Below, piece after piece: positions 1 to 6,900 of a stretch of 11,050 bases of DNA (position 1 is its first letter; each line of letters opens with the position of its first letter). This DNA comes from an uncultured Porphyromonas sp. (GTDB lineage: Bacteria; Bacteroidota; Bacteroidia; Bacteroidales; Porphyromonadaceae), in the NCBI RefSeq assembly GCF_915070105.1, contig NZ_CAJZFJ010000072.1, positions 1 through 11,050 on the forward strand. The letters run 5' to 3'. The notes beneath the pieces were generated by a model. It saw only the letters and a program-made list of their open reading frames with translations. It was not told the DNA's origin and did no database searches. The translations under genes were made by a program, and so were the position numbers.

Positions 1-14
1 ATAAATAGCTGTTG

Positions 15-41
15 TAGGCCTCAAAACTGGGGCCTATTTTT
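15..41 (+). terminator. Rho-independent terminator of a gene off the left edge
   Basis: TAGGCCTC (15-22) pairs with GGGGCCTA (29-36), counting one G-T pair, around a six-base loop, and five T follow at 37-41. There is no matching A-run on the left side, so it acts on the plus strand. It probably ends a gene whose coding sequence lies before position 1. Confidence 0.75.
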
Positions 42-809
42 CTTGCCATAATAAACTAAGGTTGGTTAAACTACATATGTTATAATAAGTTTAATTAATC
101 AAAAGTAAAGGAAATATTTGTGGCAAAAGCAGGCCGGGGCAACAAGCCTCTCAACAAAAACAAAGACTACCCTAAAACATCATCGACACCCACCCTAGTC
201 TATCACATGCAATATCTATATTTCACATATTACACCATTCCTCAGTGCCATACCTAGCCCTCTCCCACATCTTTACCTCCACCTCTCGACACCAGTATAT
301 CAGGCATACTGAGTGGGGCTAGATAGGACATACCGAGAGCGGGATATAGGACTCGGTATGTTCGTCACCATCACCTTACATAGGTGACGACCGAGGACAT
401 ACCGAGAGCGCACCCGTCACCTATGTAAGGTGATGGTGGCGAACATATCGCATCCACTCTTAGTAGCATCAACACCCGATAGACAGGGCTCTAGGAAGGG
501 AATATACAGACACCCCATGAAGCAGTTTCCCAGACCTCACTCCCCCCTTCCCATCAAGCAAACAGCCCCCCCCACACACACAGGCCTGCGCCAAAGTCAG
601 ATAGAAATAAATAAGGAGAGAGGGCCTGTAATTGTAATAAGTTGTATACAAAAGAGAAGAAAAGCCAACCTTGCACAAAAGACGTGCACCTCCACCAAAC
701 GCACAAAAGAGACTATACAAAAAACACTTACACCGAAAAAAGAGACAGAAAGGAGCTCGCACAATGCTAATAAACACAGCTAGGGAAGGAGGCGTTATTT
801 TGATTTTAT
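42..809. other. Gene-poor stretch, no supported gene
   Basis: No convincing coding sequence was seen on either strand. The start (42-120) is AT-rich; the rest is C- and A-rich on the plus strand. The open frames around 430-783 and 469-777 are low-complexity, rich in K, R, P and T or in C and G, and look like composition artefacts. One of them begins inside an arm of the inverted repeat at 357-447. A run of eight C at 566-573 runs directly into a short CA repeat. The only clear structure is the repeat complex at 325-447. Confidence 0.6.
325..447. repeat. 33-bp inverted repeat with a nested 17-bp direct repeat
   Basis: The arms at 357-389 and 415-447 are reverse complements at 32 of 33 positions, separated by a 25-base spacer. 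A 17-base direct repeat, AGGACATACCGAGAGCG, occurs at 325-341, before the left arm, and at 394-410, inside the spacer. The sequence ACATACCGAG within it is also the reverse complement of 352-361 at the outer edge of the left arm. Each arm contains its own small palindrome, GTCACC...GGTGAC (364-369 with 383-388 in the left arm). As RNA or extruded DNA this would fold into a very stable hairpin. There is no T-run, so it is not a simple terminator. It could be a miniature mobile element or a dispersed palindromic repeat. Confidence 0.85.
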
Positions 810-817
810 TACCTTTG
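810..817 (+). promoter_or_regulatory. Candidate Bacteroidota -7 promoter element TACCTTTG
   Basis: TACCTTTG matches the Bacteroidota -7 consensus TAnnTTTG exactly and sits in a T-rich context. No convincing -33 TTTG lies about 20 bases upstream. The first supported gene downstream starts at 1206, which would leave a leader of nearly 400 bases, so it may serve an unseen RNA or a lost gene. The same octamer occurs at 2165 and 3884. An exact 8-mer of this kind can arise by chance. Confidence 0.35.
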
Positions 818-884
818 CAGGAGAAATCAGACAGCAGATCTGACTTTTGGCTTCGAGTTATATCAATAATATATGTAGCATTTG

Positions 885-900
885 CTAGGAAAAGTCCTAG
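885..900. repeat. Short perfect hairpin
   Basis: CTAGGA (885-890) pairs perfectly with TCCTAG (895-900) around a four-base AAAG loop. It lies about 70 bases after the TACCTTTG element at 810. No T-run follows. The role is unknown; it could be leader RNA structure or chance. Confidence 0.4.
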
Positions 901-1205
901 TGGATGTCTTATCTCTTCTCCTACCTCACGGGTCGAGTTTCTATCAATTGGATAGGTTTAGTTGCACCGCCCCCATAGCAACAAGCAAGAACTCCCACCT
1001 ATACCCCCTCTGAGGTAAGGACTATGAGGGATCCCCATCTCTATCTGAATGGCTGCGAGACCATGTCCACAGCAGGCATAACAGCCATACAGCATAGAAT
1101 GCGACAAGGCAATCCGCATAAGCGACGTCGCACAATCCAGCCGCCACGGGAAGTGGCATAATGCACCCTTTGGCTTCCAAATCAAAATAAAAGCTTAGCA
1201 TAAGT

Positions 1206-1340
1206 ATGAATAAGACAAAGCACAAGTATGAAACCCCAGAGGCTAAGCCCATTTCTGTCCCTGGGGGGCCTAACATCCTCGTTCAGTTTTCATTTTGGGC
1301 AGATATAGAGGAGTTCTCAGAGGAAACCGATGAGTGGTAA
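1206..1340 (+). CDS. Small protein, 44 residues, paralogue of the protein at 3585-3725
   Basis: The ATG at 1206 opens a 44-codon frame ending in TAA at 1338-1340. The main evidence that it is real is its similarity to the 46-residue protein encoded at 3585-3725: 20 of 41 aligned residues are identical without gaps. Shared features are a K..YE.P.A.PI start, a central G.NIL[VI]QFS block and an acidic tail ending in EW directly before the stop. Both genes are followed by related hairpin terminators. There is no signal peptide, lipobox or clear membrane segment. The pattern Y..P near the N-terminus and IL..S in the middle resembles short uncharacterised Bacteroidota proteins often seen beside surface lipoproteins; that comparison is from memory. 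Unlike its paralogue, no lipoprotein gene lies upstream. A weak -7-like sequence, ACCCTTTG, is at 1165-1172. Function unknown. It was found by translating by eye, as it is shorter than usual length cut-offs. Confidence 0.72.
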   Translation: MNKTKHKYETPEAKPISVPGGPNILVQFSFWADIEEFSEETDEW

Positions 1341-1382
1341 ATACCCTCTACGCAGACAACACTCACCCCAACTACTAGACCG

Positions 1383-1422
1383 GAGCGGACGTACGAGGCA
1401 GACAAGCCTCATACGCCCGCTC
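1383..1422 (+). terminator. Hairpin terminator after the 44-residue protein gene
   Basis: Seventeen-base arms at 1383-1399 and 1406-1422 pair at 15 positions around a six-base loop. The tail is only TTCGC, so it is a weak intrinsic terminator by itself. The core resembles the terminator at 3769-3817 (GGCG.A.GAGGC on the left arm, GC.TCAT.CGCCCG on the right), which suggests that gene and hairpin were duplicated together. Confidence 0.6.
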
Positions 1423-1470
1423 TTCGCATCTGCCCCCTCCCAATATACGTCTCCTCAGACCTAAATAGTA

Positions 1471-1622
1471 GGAGCTGGGAAGAAAGAATCTCCCTCTTGG
1501 GCTGGACACCTCCCCCTCCCCTTAAGCCTAGGGGAAGGGGAAATAAGAGGGAAGACTCTCTACACAGATACTTCATGAAAGACTTACCCCACAGAGGAGA
1601 CCCTGGCGCTGGGTGTTTATAT
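1471..1622. repeat. Long direct repeat, copy 1 (about 152 bp)
   Basis: This block matches 1976-2133 in the same orientation, at about 90% identity by hand alignment with three small gaps. Both start at GGAGC[TA]GGGAAG and end at GGGTGTTTATAT. The centre is a palindrome, CCCCTTAAGCCTAGGGG (1521-1537), with extra flanking C-rich and G-rich pairing. No open frame is conserved between copies, and the gaps of one, two and three bases argue against coding. It could be a dispersed intergenic repeat or the remains of a duplicated element. Confidence 0.85.
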
Positions 1623-1748
1623 CAGGGATGACGCATGAAATCACCATAGTGCGAGGGCGAGGTCGTCAAGGAGCATACGCCGAAGATAGAAATACCTATA
1701 TCCCAGTCTAGATGTGCCAAGCGAATACCTCCTACCTAGAACGGATGA

Positions 1749-1810
1749 GTGTACACGTGTGTACACAACTGTATACCCACGTGTATACAACTGTATACAC
1801 GCGTGTACAC
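1749..1810. repeat. Cluster of GTGTACAC / GTATAC palindromes
   Basis: Within 62 bases there are three perfect 8-base palindromes GTGTACAC (1749-1756, 1759-1766, 1803-1810) and three GTATAC cores (1771-1776, 1783-1788, 1793-1798), joined by GT, AACT, CC plus ACGT, AACT and GC spacers. The left and right halves are also imperfect reverse complements of each other, so the cluster as a whole can fold as one long hairpin. It lies between the two long direct repeats. Possible roles are a multi-site binding platform for a dimeric protein or a structured DNA element. No gene for such a protein is visible nearby. Confidence 0.75.
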
Positions 1811-1882
1811 AAGTGCGCTCTAAGTATAGCCTATGCAGGGCTTGCTTGTAGGTCTATTTCTTGACGATAATACGTAGGATCT

Positions 1883-1907
1883 CTAGGGATGGGCTAAGGC
1901 TCCCTAG
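1883..1907. repeat. Perfect 7-bp hairpin
   Basis: CTAGGGA (1883-1889) and TCCCTAG (1901-1907) are perfect reverse complements separated by 11 bases. The 9-base GCTCCCTAG at 1899-1907 is also the reverse complement of 1972-1980, at the left border of the second long repeat. No function is evident. Confidence 0.45.
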
Positions 1908-1975
1908 GATATGAAGCGATACCCCCGAAGATCCAGAGGCAGGAGTGTGCGAGCGAGATCATGCGTCGGCTCTAG

Positions 1976-2133
1976 GGAGCAGGGAAGAAAGAAACTCCCT
2001 CTTTGGCTGGATACCTCCCTCACCCCTTAAGCCTAGGGGAGAAGGGGAAATAAGAGGGAAGACTCTCTACACAAGATACTTCATGAAAGGCTCACCCCAC
2101 CACAGAGGAGACCCTAGCACTGGGTGTTTATAT
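1976..2133. repeat. Long direct repeat, copy 2 (about 158 bp)
   Basis: This is the second copy of the block at 1471-1622, about 90% identical by eye and in the same orientation. The central CCCCTTAAGCCTAGGGG is fully conserved, while its outer flanks differ between copies. The candidate -7 element TACCTTTG begins 32 bases after its right end, at 2165. An open frame at 1945-2142 crosses it, but copy 1 does not preserve that frame. Confidence 0.85.
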
Positions 2134-2164
2134 GCCAAATAGTACACACCACACCTATTTTCAC

Positions 2165-2172
2165 TACCTTTG
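2165..2172 (+). promoter_or_regulatory. Candidate distal -7 promoter element TACCTTTG
   Basis: This is an exact match to TAnnTTTG in the context TTTTCACTACCTTTGC, much like the element at 810. No good -33 is visible. If used, it would give the lipoprotein gene at 2464 a leader of about 290 bases containing the hairpins near 2310 and 2383-2418. A closer candidate at 2421 may make it unnecessary. Confidence 0.35.
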
Positions 2173-2382
2173 CGGCCGAAGTTAGGAGACATTCTCATCA
2201 TCTGCTTCAGCATTTACACGAACGACACTACCACCTCTCTCCCTGTACCCACACCAAAAAGGGATGAGGAACACCCAAGGGTTCCATACCCAGATCTTCC
2301 CTACTACACTATCTTCGCCCCTGAAGGGGAGGGGGATTTTATGCTCGACAGAGATAATAACACACCCACCCCCCCTAACTCT

Positions 2383-2418
2383 GTCACGGACACTGCCTAG
2401 TGTAGGCACTACTGTGAC
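2383..2418. promoter_or_regulatory. Two-part dyad next to the lipoprotein promoter
   Basis: GTCAC (2383-2387) pairs with GTGAC (2414-2418), and inside them TGCCTA (2394-2399) pairs with TAGGCA (2403-2408) around a three-base loop. All 11 pairs are perfect. The dyad ends two bases before the TACTTTTTG element at 2421, so it covers the -33 area. That placement suits an operator. It could instead be leader structure if transcription starts at 2165. Confidence 0.5.
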
Positions 2419-2420
2419 TA

Positions 2421-2429
2421 TACTTTTTG
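2421..2429 (+). promoter_or_regulatory. Proximal promoter of the lipoprotein gene (-7-like TACTTTTTG)
   Basis: TACTTTTTG differs from TAnnTTTG only by one extra base between TA and TTTG. It ends 34 bases before the ATG at 2464, nearly the same spacing as the susC promoter to its start (31 bases). No clear -33 was seen, because the region is taken up by the dyad at 2383-2418. Confidence 0.4.
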
Positions 2430-2463
2430 CAATAGATAGATCAAACAACTTAGAGTACTACGC

Positions 2464-3576
2464 ATGAAAAGATTTATGCTGCTACTTGCAGCTACCATCT
2501 CCCTGCTATCCTCCTGCGCCAAGGAGGCTAATGAGCCAATTAATGCCTTAGGGGATAATGGAGAGGAAGGATCATTTGAGTTTTCCATGGAAGGAATCCG
2601 TGAGGACCTCTTCACCCAAGAGGGGAAAGCACTACAGTTTAACCCCAAGGTTCACACTACAGGCAGCAAGATCTCCAAGATCTCTCCCTCCACCCAAAAG
2701 GGCAAGATCACAGGGGTTGCCTATTTCTATGGTCCTAGCATCCCCTCTGGCATCCCAGTGATGCTGGAGTTCGACGTCGATGGTAAGCATATCTCCTACA
2801 ATGGAGCTATCAGTCACCCTAGGCTCAAATCTACTGTAGGAGAGATACGCAGAGCAGGCTATACCAAGGTGAGCTTCTTCATCGGAGGCAATATTATACC
2901 CCAGACAGAAGAGGACAAACAGAAGGGAATATTCGAATACAATGTAGGGATCAATGGGGGACAAAACACGATGATCCAACGCACGACAGAAGGGCTTGAT
3001 CTTAGCTCCTTTAATCCCATCTTCGTCAGCGAAGGTAATGACGTGGAGGCTAGCAAGAATACTGGGGGAGCGATGACGACCGAGAGGTGTAAGTTCCGTC
3101 TCTTCGGCGAGTTCGTCAACATCCGCTTCCGGAACAATCAGCATGGAGCGAACCTGAGGTTTAATGGACTTGACATCACAGGCTTTGCATCCAGAGACCT
3201 CAACCTGCGAATGATCTGGGACGAAACACAGATCGCACCAAGGCTGGTATGTAAGACTCCCGCTAGTAAATCCCCAGGGCGCATCTTCTTCCCTCTTCCT
3301 GATAAGCCAGGCGAGCAACACCACGAGCTGAACGGCCCAGCCTCTGCGACAGCACCAGCGACAGCGATCAATGGAGACCCCTCCTATACACTCTATCTCC
3401 TCACCGAGGCAGAGCCAGCAGGTAGTATCCGCTTTGCCTATACTAATACCGTAAAGAGTGTCTTCACCAAGGGCACCCCTGCATCAGCCCACCACACGAC
3501 CAATCTTATGGGCAAGACTGCCAACCCTAAGAACTACGGGAAGTATCATAACATCACACTTGAGCTCGTCAAGTAA
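2464..3576 (+). CDS. Surface lipoprotein, possibly fimbrillin-like (370 residues)
   Basis: The N-terminus is a lipoprotein signal: MKR, a hydrophobic stretch, then lipobox LSSC with the cysteine at residue 18. The residues after it (AKEANE) are charged and acidic, like the export signal that sends Bacteroidota lipoproteins to the cell surface. The rest has no membrane segment and shows many short alternating hydrophobic strands (for example around 83-110, 133-143, 210-240 and 335-370), consistent with a beta-sandwich adhesin. Size, lipidation and strand pattern recall fimbrillin/Mfa-like subunits of Bacteroidota, but I see no diagnostic motif, so the family is a suggestion only. The ATG at 2464 is chosen because it gives a complete signal peptide; there is no Shine-Dalgarno sequence, as usual in this phylum. 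Eight bases after its stop comes the gene for a 46-residue protein, most likely in the same transcript. Confidence 0.85.
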   Translation: MKRFMLLLAATISLLSSCAKEANEPINALGDNGEEGSFEFSMEGIREDLFTQEGKALQFNPKVHTTGSKISKISPSTQKGKITGVAYFYGPSIPSGIPVMLEFDVDGKHISYNGAISHPRLKSTVGEIRRAGYTKVSFFIGGNIIPQTEEDKQKGIFEYNVGINGGQNTMIQRTTEGLDLSSFNPIFVSEGNDVEASKNTGGAMTTERCKFRLFGEFVNIRFRNNQHGANLRFNGLDITGFASRDLNLRMIWDETQIAPRLVCKTPASKSPGRIFFPLPDKPGEQHHELNGPASATAPATAINGDPSYTLYLLTEAEPAGSIRFAYTNTVKSVFTKGTPASAHHTTNLMGKTANPKNYGKYHNITLELVK

Positions 3577-3584
3577 CTAGACCA

Positions 3585-3725
3585 ATGAAGATGAACACCA
3601 TAAAGAAGGAATACGAAGCCCCTCAAGCTATGCCCATCGAGATCCAGAGTGGGCTCAACATCCTCATCCAGTTCTCCATGGCAGGAGATATAGATGAGAT
3701 CACAGAGGGCGATGGTGAGTGGTAA
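3585..3725 (+). CDS. Small protein, 46 residues, paralogue of the protein at 1206-1340
   Basis: The ATG at 3585 lies eight bases after the lipoprotein stop and the frame ends at TAA 3723-3725. A second in-frame ATG two codons later is an alternative start. It shares 20 of 41 aligned residues with the 44-residue protein at 1206-1340, including the K..YE.P.A.PI start, the G.NIL[VI]QFS centre and the terminal acidic stretch ending EW. It has no signal peptide or lipobox and is strongly acidic at the C-terminus. Its place between a lipoprotein gene and a strong terminator suggests translational coupling and a role tied to the lipoprotein, perhaps as a chaperone-like or accessory peptide. That is inference from position only. 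Short proteins with Y..P and IL..S patterns are familiar in Bacteroidota, but no function known to me is assigned to them. Confidence 0.75.
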   Translation: MKMNTIKKEYEAPQAMPIEIQSGLNILIQFSMAGDIDEITEGDGEW

Positions 3726-3768
3726 TCCCCCTCTTCGGAGGTAGCACCACCCTTCCTATCCGCTAGGT

Positions 3769-3817
3769 TAGATCGGGCGCATGAGGCATATCTGCTTCAT
3801 GCGCCCGATCTACTTTT
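3769..3817 (+). terminator. Strong intrinsic terminator of the lipoprotein/small protein unit
   Basis: Twenty-base arms (3769-3788 and 3793-3812) pair throughout, with one G-T pair, around the loop TATC, followed by CTTTT at 3813-3817. It lies 43 bases after the small-protein stop. Transcription of the upstream unit should end here, making susC an independent unit. Confidence 0.85.
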
Positions 3818-3883
3818 CATCCACCACACCTTATCTATAGCACCTCCTACATATATGAGTAGGCACAGAGCCGAAATTATCTC

Positions 3884-3891
3884 TACCTTTG
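3884..3891 (+). promoter_or_regulatory. Promoter of the susC-susD operon (-7 TACCTTTG)
   Basis: TACCTTTG matches the Bacteroidota -7 consensus TAnnTTTG exactly and ends 31 bases before the susC ATG. Transcription would start around 3896-3900, giving a short leader. No clear TTTG was seen about 20 bases upstream, so the -33 box is weak. No operator or riboswitch is evident. Confidence 0.6.
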
Positions 3892-3922
3892 GTACACCTA
3901 CTCACTAATCAATGAATCATAT

Positions 3923-6900
3923 ATGAAGCGAATTAAGACAACGTGTAGCCTGCTCCTGGGAGTATCGCTACTTGCCTTAGGACGAGCCAGCGCAGCCGAC
4001 GCCCCCCGAGCGTCGGTGACCGTGGCGACACAGAGTGGCCCCCTCTCGGGGGTCGTACGGGACGCTCAGGGTGAGCCCCTAGTAGGCGTCTCCGTCCTCG
4101 TCAAGGGTCAGGGCAAGGGTGTCCTGACCGACGCAGAGGGGAAGTTCTCCCTCAGTGGAGTCCGCACGGGCTCCGAGATCGTCTTCTCCAGCGTGGGCTA
4201 TCGTAGCCAGAGTGTCCGCTGGACAGGTACACCGCTGACGATCGTCCTCGAGGATGCCACGACGACCCTCAGCAATGTCGTCGTCACCGCCCTAGGGATA
4301 CGCCGTGAGCGTAAGGCACTCGGATACGCCATGCAGGAGGTACGTGGCGATGCTCTGATGGCTGTGCGTGAGCCCAACATCACCAATGCCCTCTCGGGTA
4401 AGGTCTCGGGGATACAGATCCTCAAGGGAGCTAGTGGCCCCGGATCGTCCTCCAAGATCGTCCTACGTGGGAGCAGCTCCCTCTCAGGTAGCAACCAGCC
4501 ACTGATCGTCGTAGACGGTGTACCGATGGACAACACCACGGGAGCCTCGCTCGACAAGAAGACGGGCAAGAGCAACAACGACTTCTGGAACCCCGGTACC
4601 GATATGGGCAATGGGCTCGGAGACATCAACCCCGAGGACATCGAGAGTATGAGCGTACTCAAGGGAGCTAGTGCCGCTGCCCTCTATGGCTCACGTGCAG
4701 GTAATGGTGTGATCCAGATCACGACCAAGCGTGGTCGCCGTGGCGAAGGGCTCGGCGTGACGATCTCCTCCTCGGTAGGGGTCGAGAGCCTCTTCATGGT
4801 GCCCCGCCTACAGAATGAGTTCGGTCAGGGTACCGAGGGGGCTTACCGAGCCACGAGCACCACGAGCTGGGGGCCTCGCATCGAGGGTCAGGAGTACACG
4901 AAGTGGGACGGGACGAAGGCTCGCATGCAGTCCTACGACAATGTCGCTGCCTACTTCCGCACCGGCATCGACCTGACGGAGAACGTCGCCTTCTCTCAGC
5001 AGTACGACCGCACGAGCATCTACACCTCTCTCACACGTACCGACAATCAGAGCCATATCCCCGGTGCCTCCCTCGGCCGTACGAACCTCACCCTGAGGGC
5101 AACGACGAAGTTTGGCCCGAGTGAACGCTGGAGCACCGACACCAAGGTACAGTACATCCGCACCTTCGTGCAGAATAGACCTATGAATGGGTCGAATGCC
5201 TCCAATGCCTTCGCCACCATCTACTCCCTCCCCCGCAGTATGAATATCCGAGACTTCTCCGATCCCCTCACCTCCACAGGTGCGATGCGGTGGTACGGAG
5301 ATGGGAGCCAGACCAACCCCTACTGGGCGAGCAAGTACAACCTGAACAACGATACCCGTGACCGCTTCCTCCTAAGTGCTGCCCTCAAGTATCGGATCAC
5401 CGACTGGCTGGATGCTGAGCTACGCATTGGTTCCGACCAGTATGCCACCCGTGTCGAGCGCAAGACCTACTCAGGCTCACCGATCGCCAAGGGTGGGGGT
5501 GCGTATGAGACGGAGCAGGTGAAGTTCTATGAGAACAACTACAGCTTCCAGCTCTCAGCTCGTGAGGAGCATCTCTGGAACAAGCTAGCTGCCTCTGCCA
5601 CCCTCGGAGGTAACCTCATGGAGCGCAAGATGAACAGCCTGAATGCACAGGTGGGAGAGCTCATCGTACCCAACCTCTTCTCCCTCACCAACGGCACCGA
5701 CCGCCCCACGAATACCGAGCTATTCAGCCACAAGAAGATCAATTCGCTCTACGGTACCCTCCAGCTCAGCTGGGATGGCTATCTCTTCGTCGATGGTACA
5801 CTACGTAGCGACTGGTCCTCGTCCCTTGCTCGGGCTAACCGCTCCTTCCTCTACCCCTCACTGAGTGCCTCGGTGGTGATCTCTGACCTACTGAAGCGAC
5901 AGCAGGTGCGCCTACCCGAGTGGATCTCCTTCGCCAAGGTACGTGCCTCCATCGCACAGGTGGGTAATGACCTAGAGCCCTACCAGCTCTACAGCTCCTA
6001 CCGCATCGACAAGGATCCGACGGGGGGCACTGTCGCCAATATCGACAACACCCTCTACAACGACCGTGTACGTAGTGAGCTCATCAAGTCCTACGAGCTA
6101 GGCGCTGAGGTACGCCTCTTCGATGGTCGCCTCGGCATCGACTTCGCCTGGTACCGCACCAATGCGACCAACCAGCTCATCCGTCTGCCCATGGACCCTG
6201 GTAGTGGCTACGAGGCCAAGATGATCAACGCTGGGAACATCCAGAACGAGGGTATAGAACTCATGCTCACAGCGGACATCCTTCGCACTGACCACCTCAA
6301 CTGGAGCACCCAGCTCAACCTCTCCCACAACGAGAACCGCATCATCAAGCTCTACGACGGAGGCGGTACCGACTCCCCCGTCACCGAGTACGACCTAGGC
6401 ACCTATCAGAACCTCCGCATCCTAGCCCGTGAGGGCGGACGCTATGGCGAGATCTGGGGTACTGCCTACAAGCGTGTCACCGACCCTACCAGCCCCCTCT
6501 ACGGCAAGATCCTCACAGATGGTGATGGCCTCCCCCTACCGGGCGAGACGAAGAAGCTCGGTGACCAGCAGCCCGACCTACTCGTAGGGCTGACGAATAC
6601 GCTCTCTTACCGAGGCTTTGACCTCAGCTTCCTCGTCGATGCTCGCATTGGGGGTAAGATGTTCTCGGGGACGAACTTTAGCCTGCGGGATAATGGTACA
6701 GCAGCGGCAACGGCAGAGAATGGCCGTCGTAAGTTCGTCGTCGATGGTGCCCAGGAGCAGATCGTCGGAGGCAAGACGACCTATGTACCGAACACGAAGG
6801 AGGTCAGCCCTCAGGACTACTGGAACGCTATCTCCCATCGTGGCAATGCCAACCTCGGGATCAGCGAAGCGAATATCTTCGACGCTACGAGCGTACGCCT

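Larger units (their letters stand above)
1341..2463. other. Gene-poor stretch made largely of repeats
   Basis: Between the 44-residue protein gene and the lipoprotein gene I see no supported coding sequence. The stretch contains a hairpin terminator (1383-1422), two long direct repeats (1471-1622 and 1976-2133), a palindrome cluster (1749-1810), a CTAGGGA/TCCCTAG hairpin (1883-1907), a candidate -7 element (2165-2172), a CCCC/GGGG hairpin near 2310-2325 and a dyad beside a promoter (2383-2429). Open frames at 1945-2142 and 2170-2400 run through the repeats and are probably not translated. Confidence 0.6.

Noticed and set aside
566..573. Eight-C tract as a phase-variation switch
   Set aside because: It is not inside a supported gene or between promoter elements, so there is nothing for slippage to switch.
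430..783. Open frame of 117 codons on the plus strand
   Set aside because: It starts inside an arm of the 33-bp inverted repeat, has low-complexity K/R/T/P-rich sequence, and shows no domain or signal peptide.
1861..1880. TTGACG followed by a TAGGAT-like sequence as a sigma-70 promoter
   Set aside because: Bacteroidota do not use the E. coli -35/-10 pattern, the spacing is wrong, and no gene follows.
1945..2142. 65-codon frame across the second long repeat
   Set aside because: The first repeat copy does not keep the frame, and the gaps between copies include one- and two-base changes, so there is no coding constraint.
2632..3324. 230-codon open frame on the minus strand
   Set aside because: It lies opposite the lipoprotein gene, which has a clear lipobox; the antisense product shows no recognisable feature.
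4198..4662. 154-codon minus-strand frame inside susC
   Set aside because: Shadow of the SusC plug coding region caused by GC-rich codons; no independent support.
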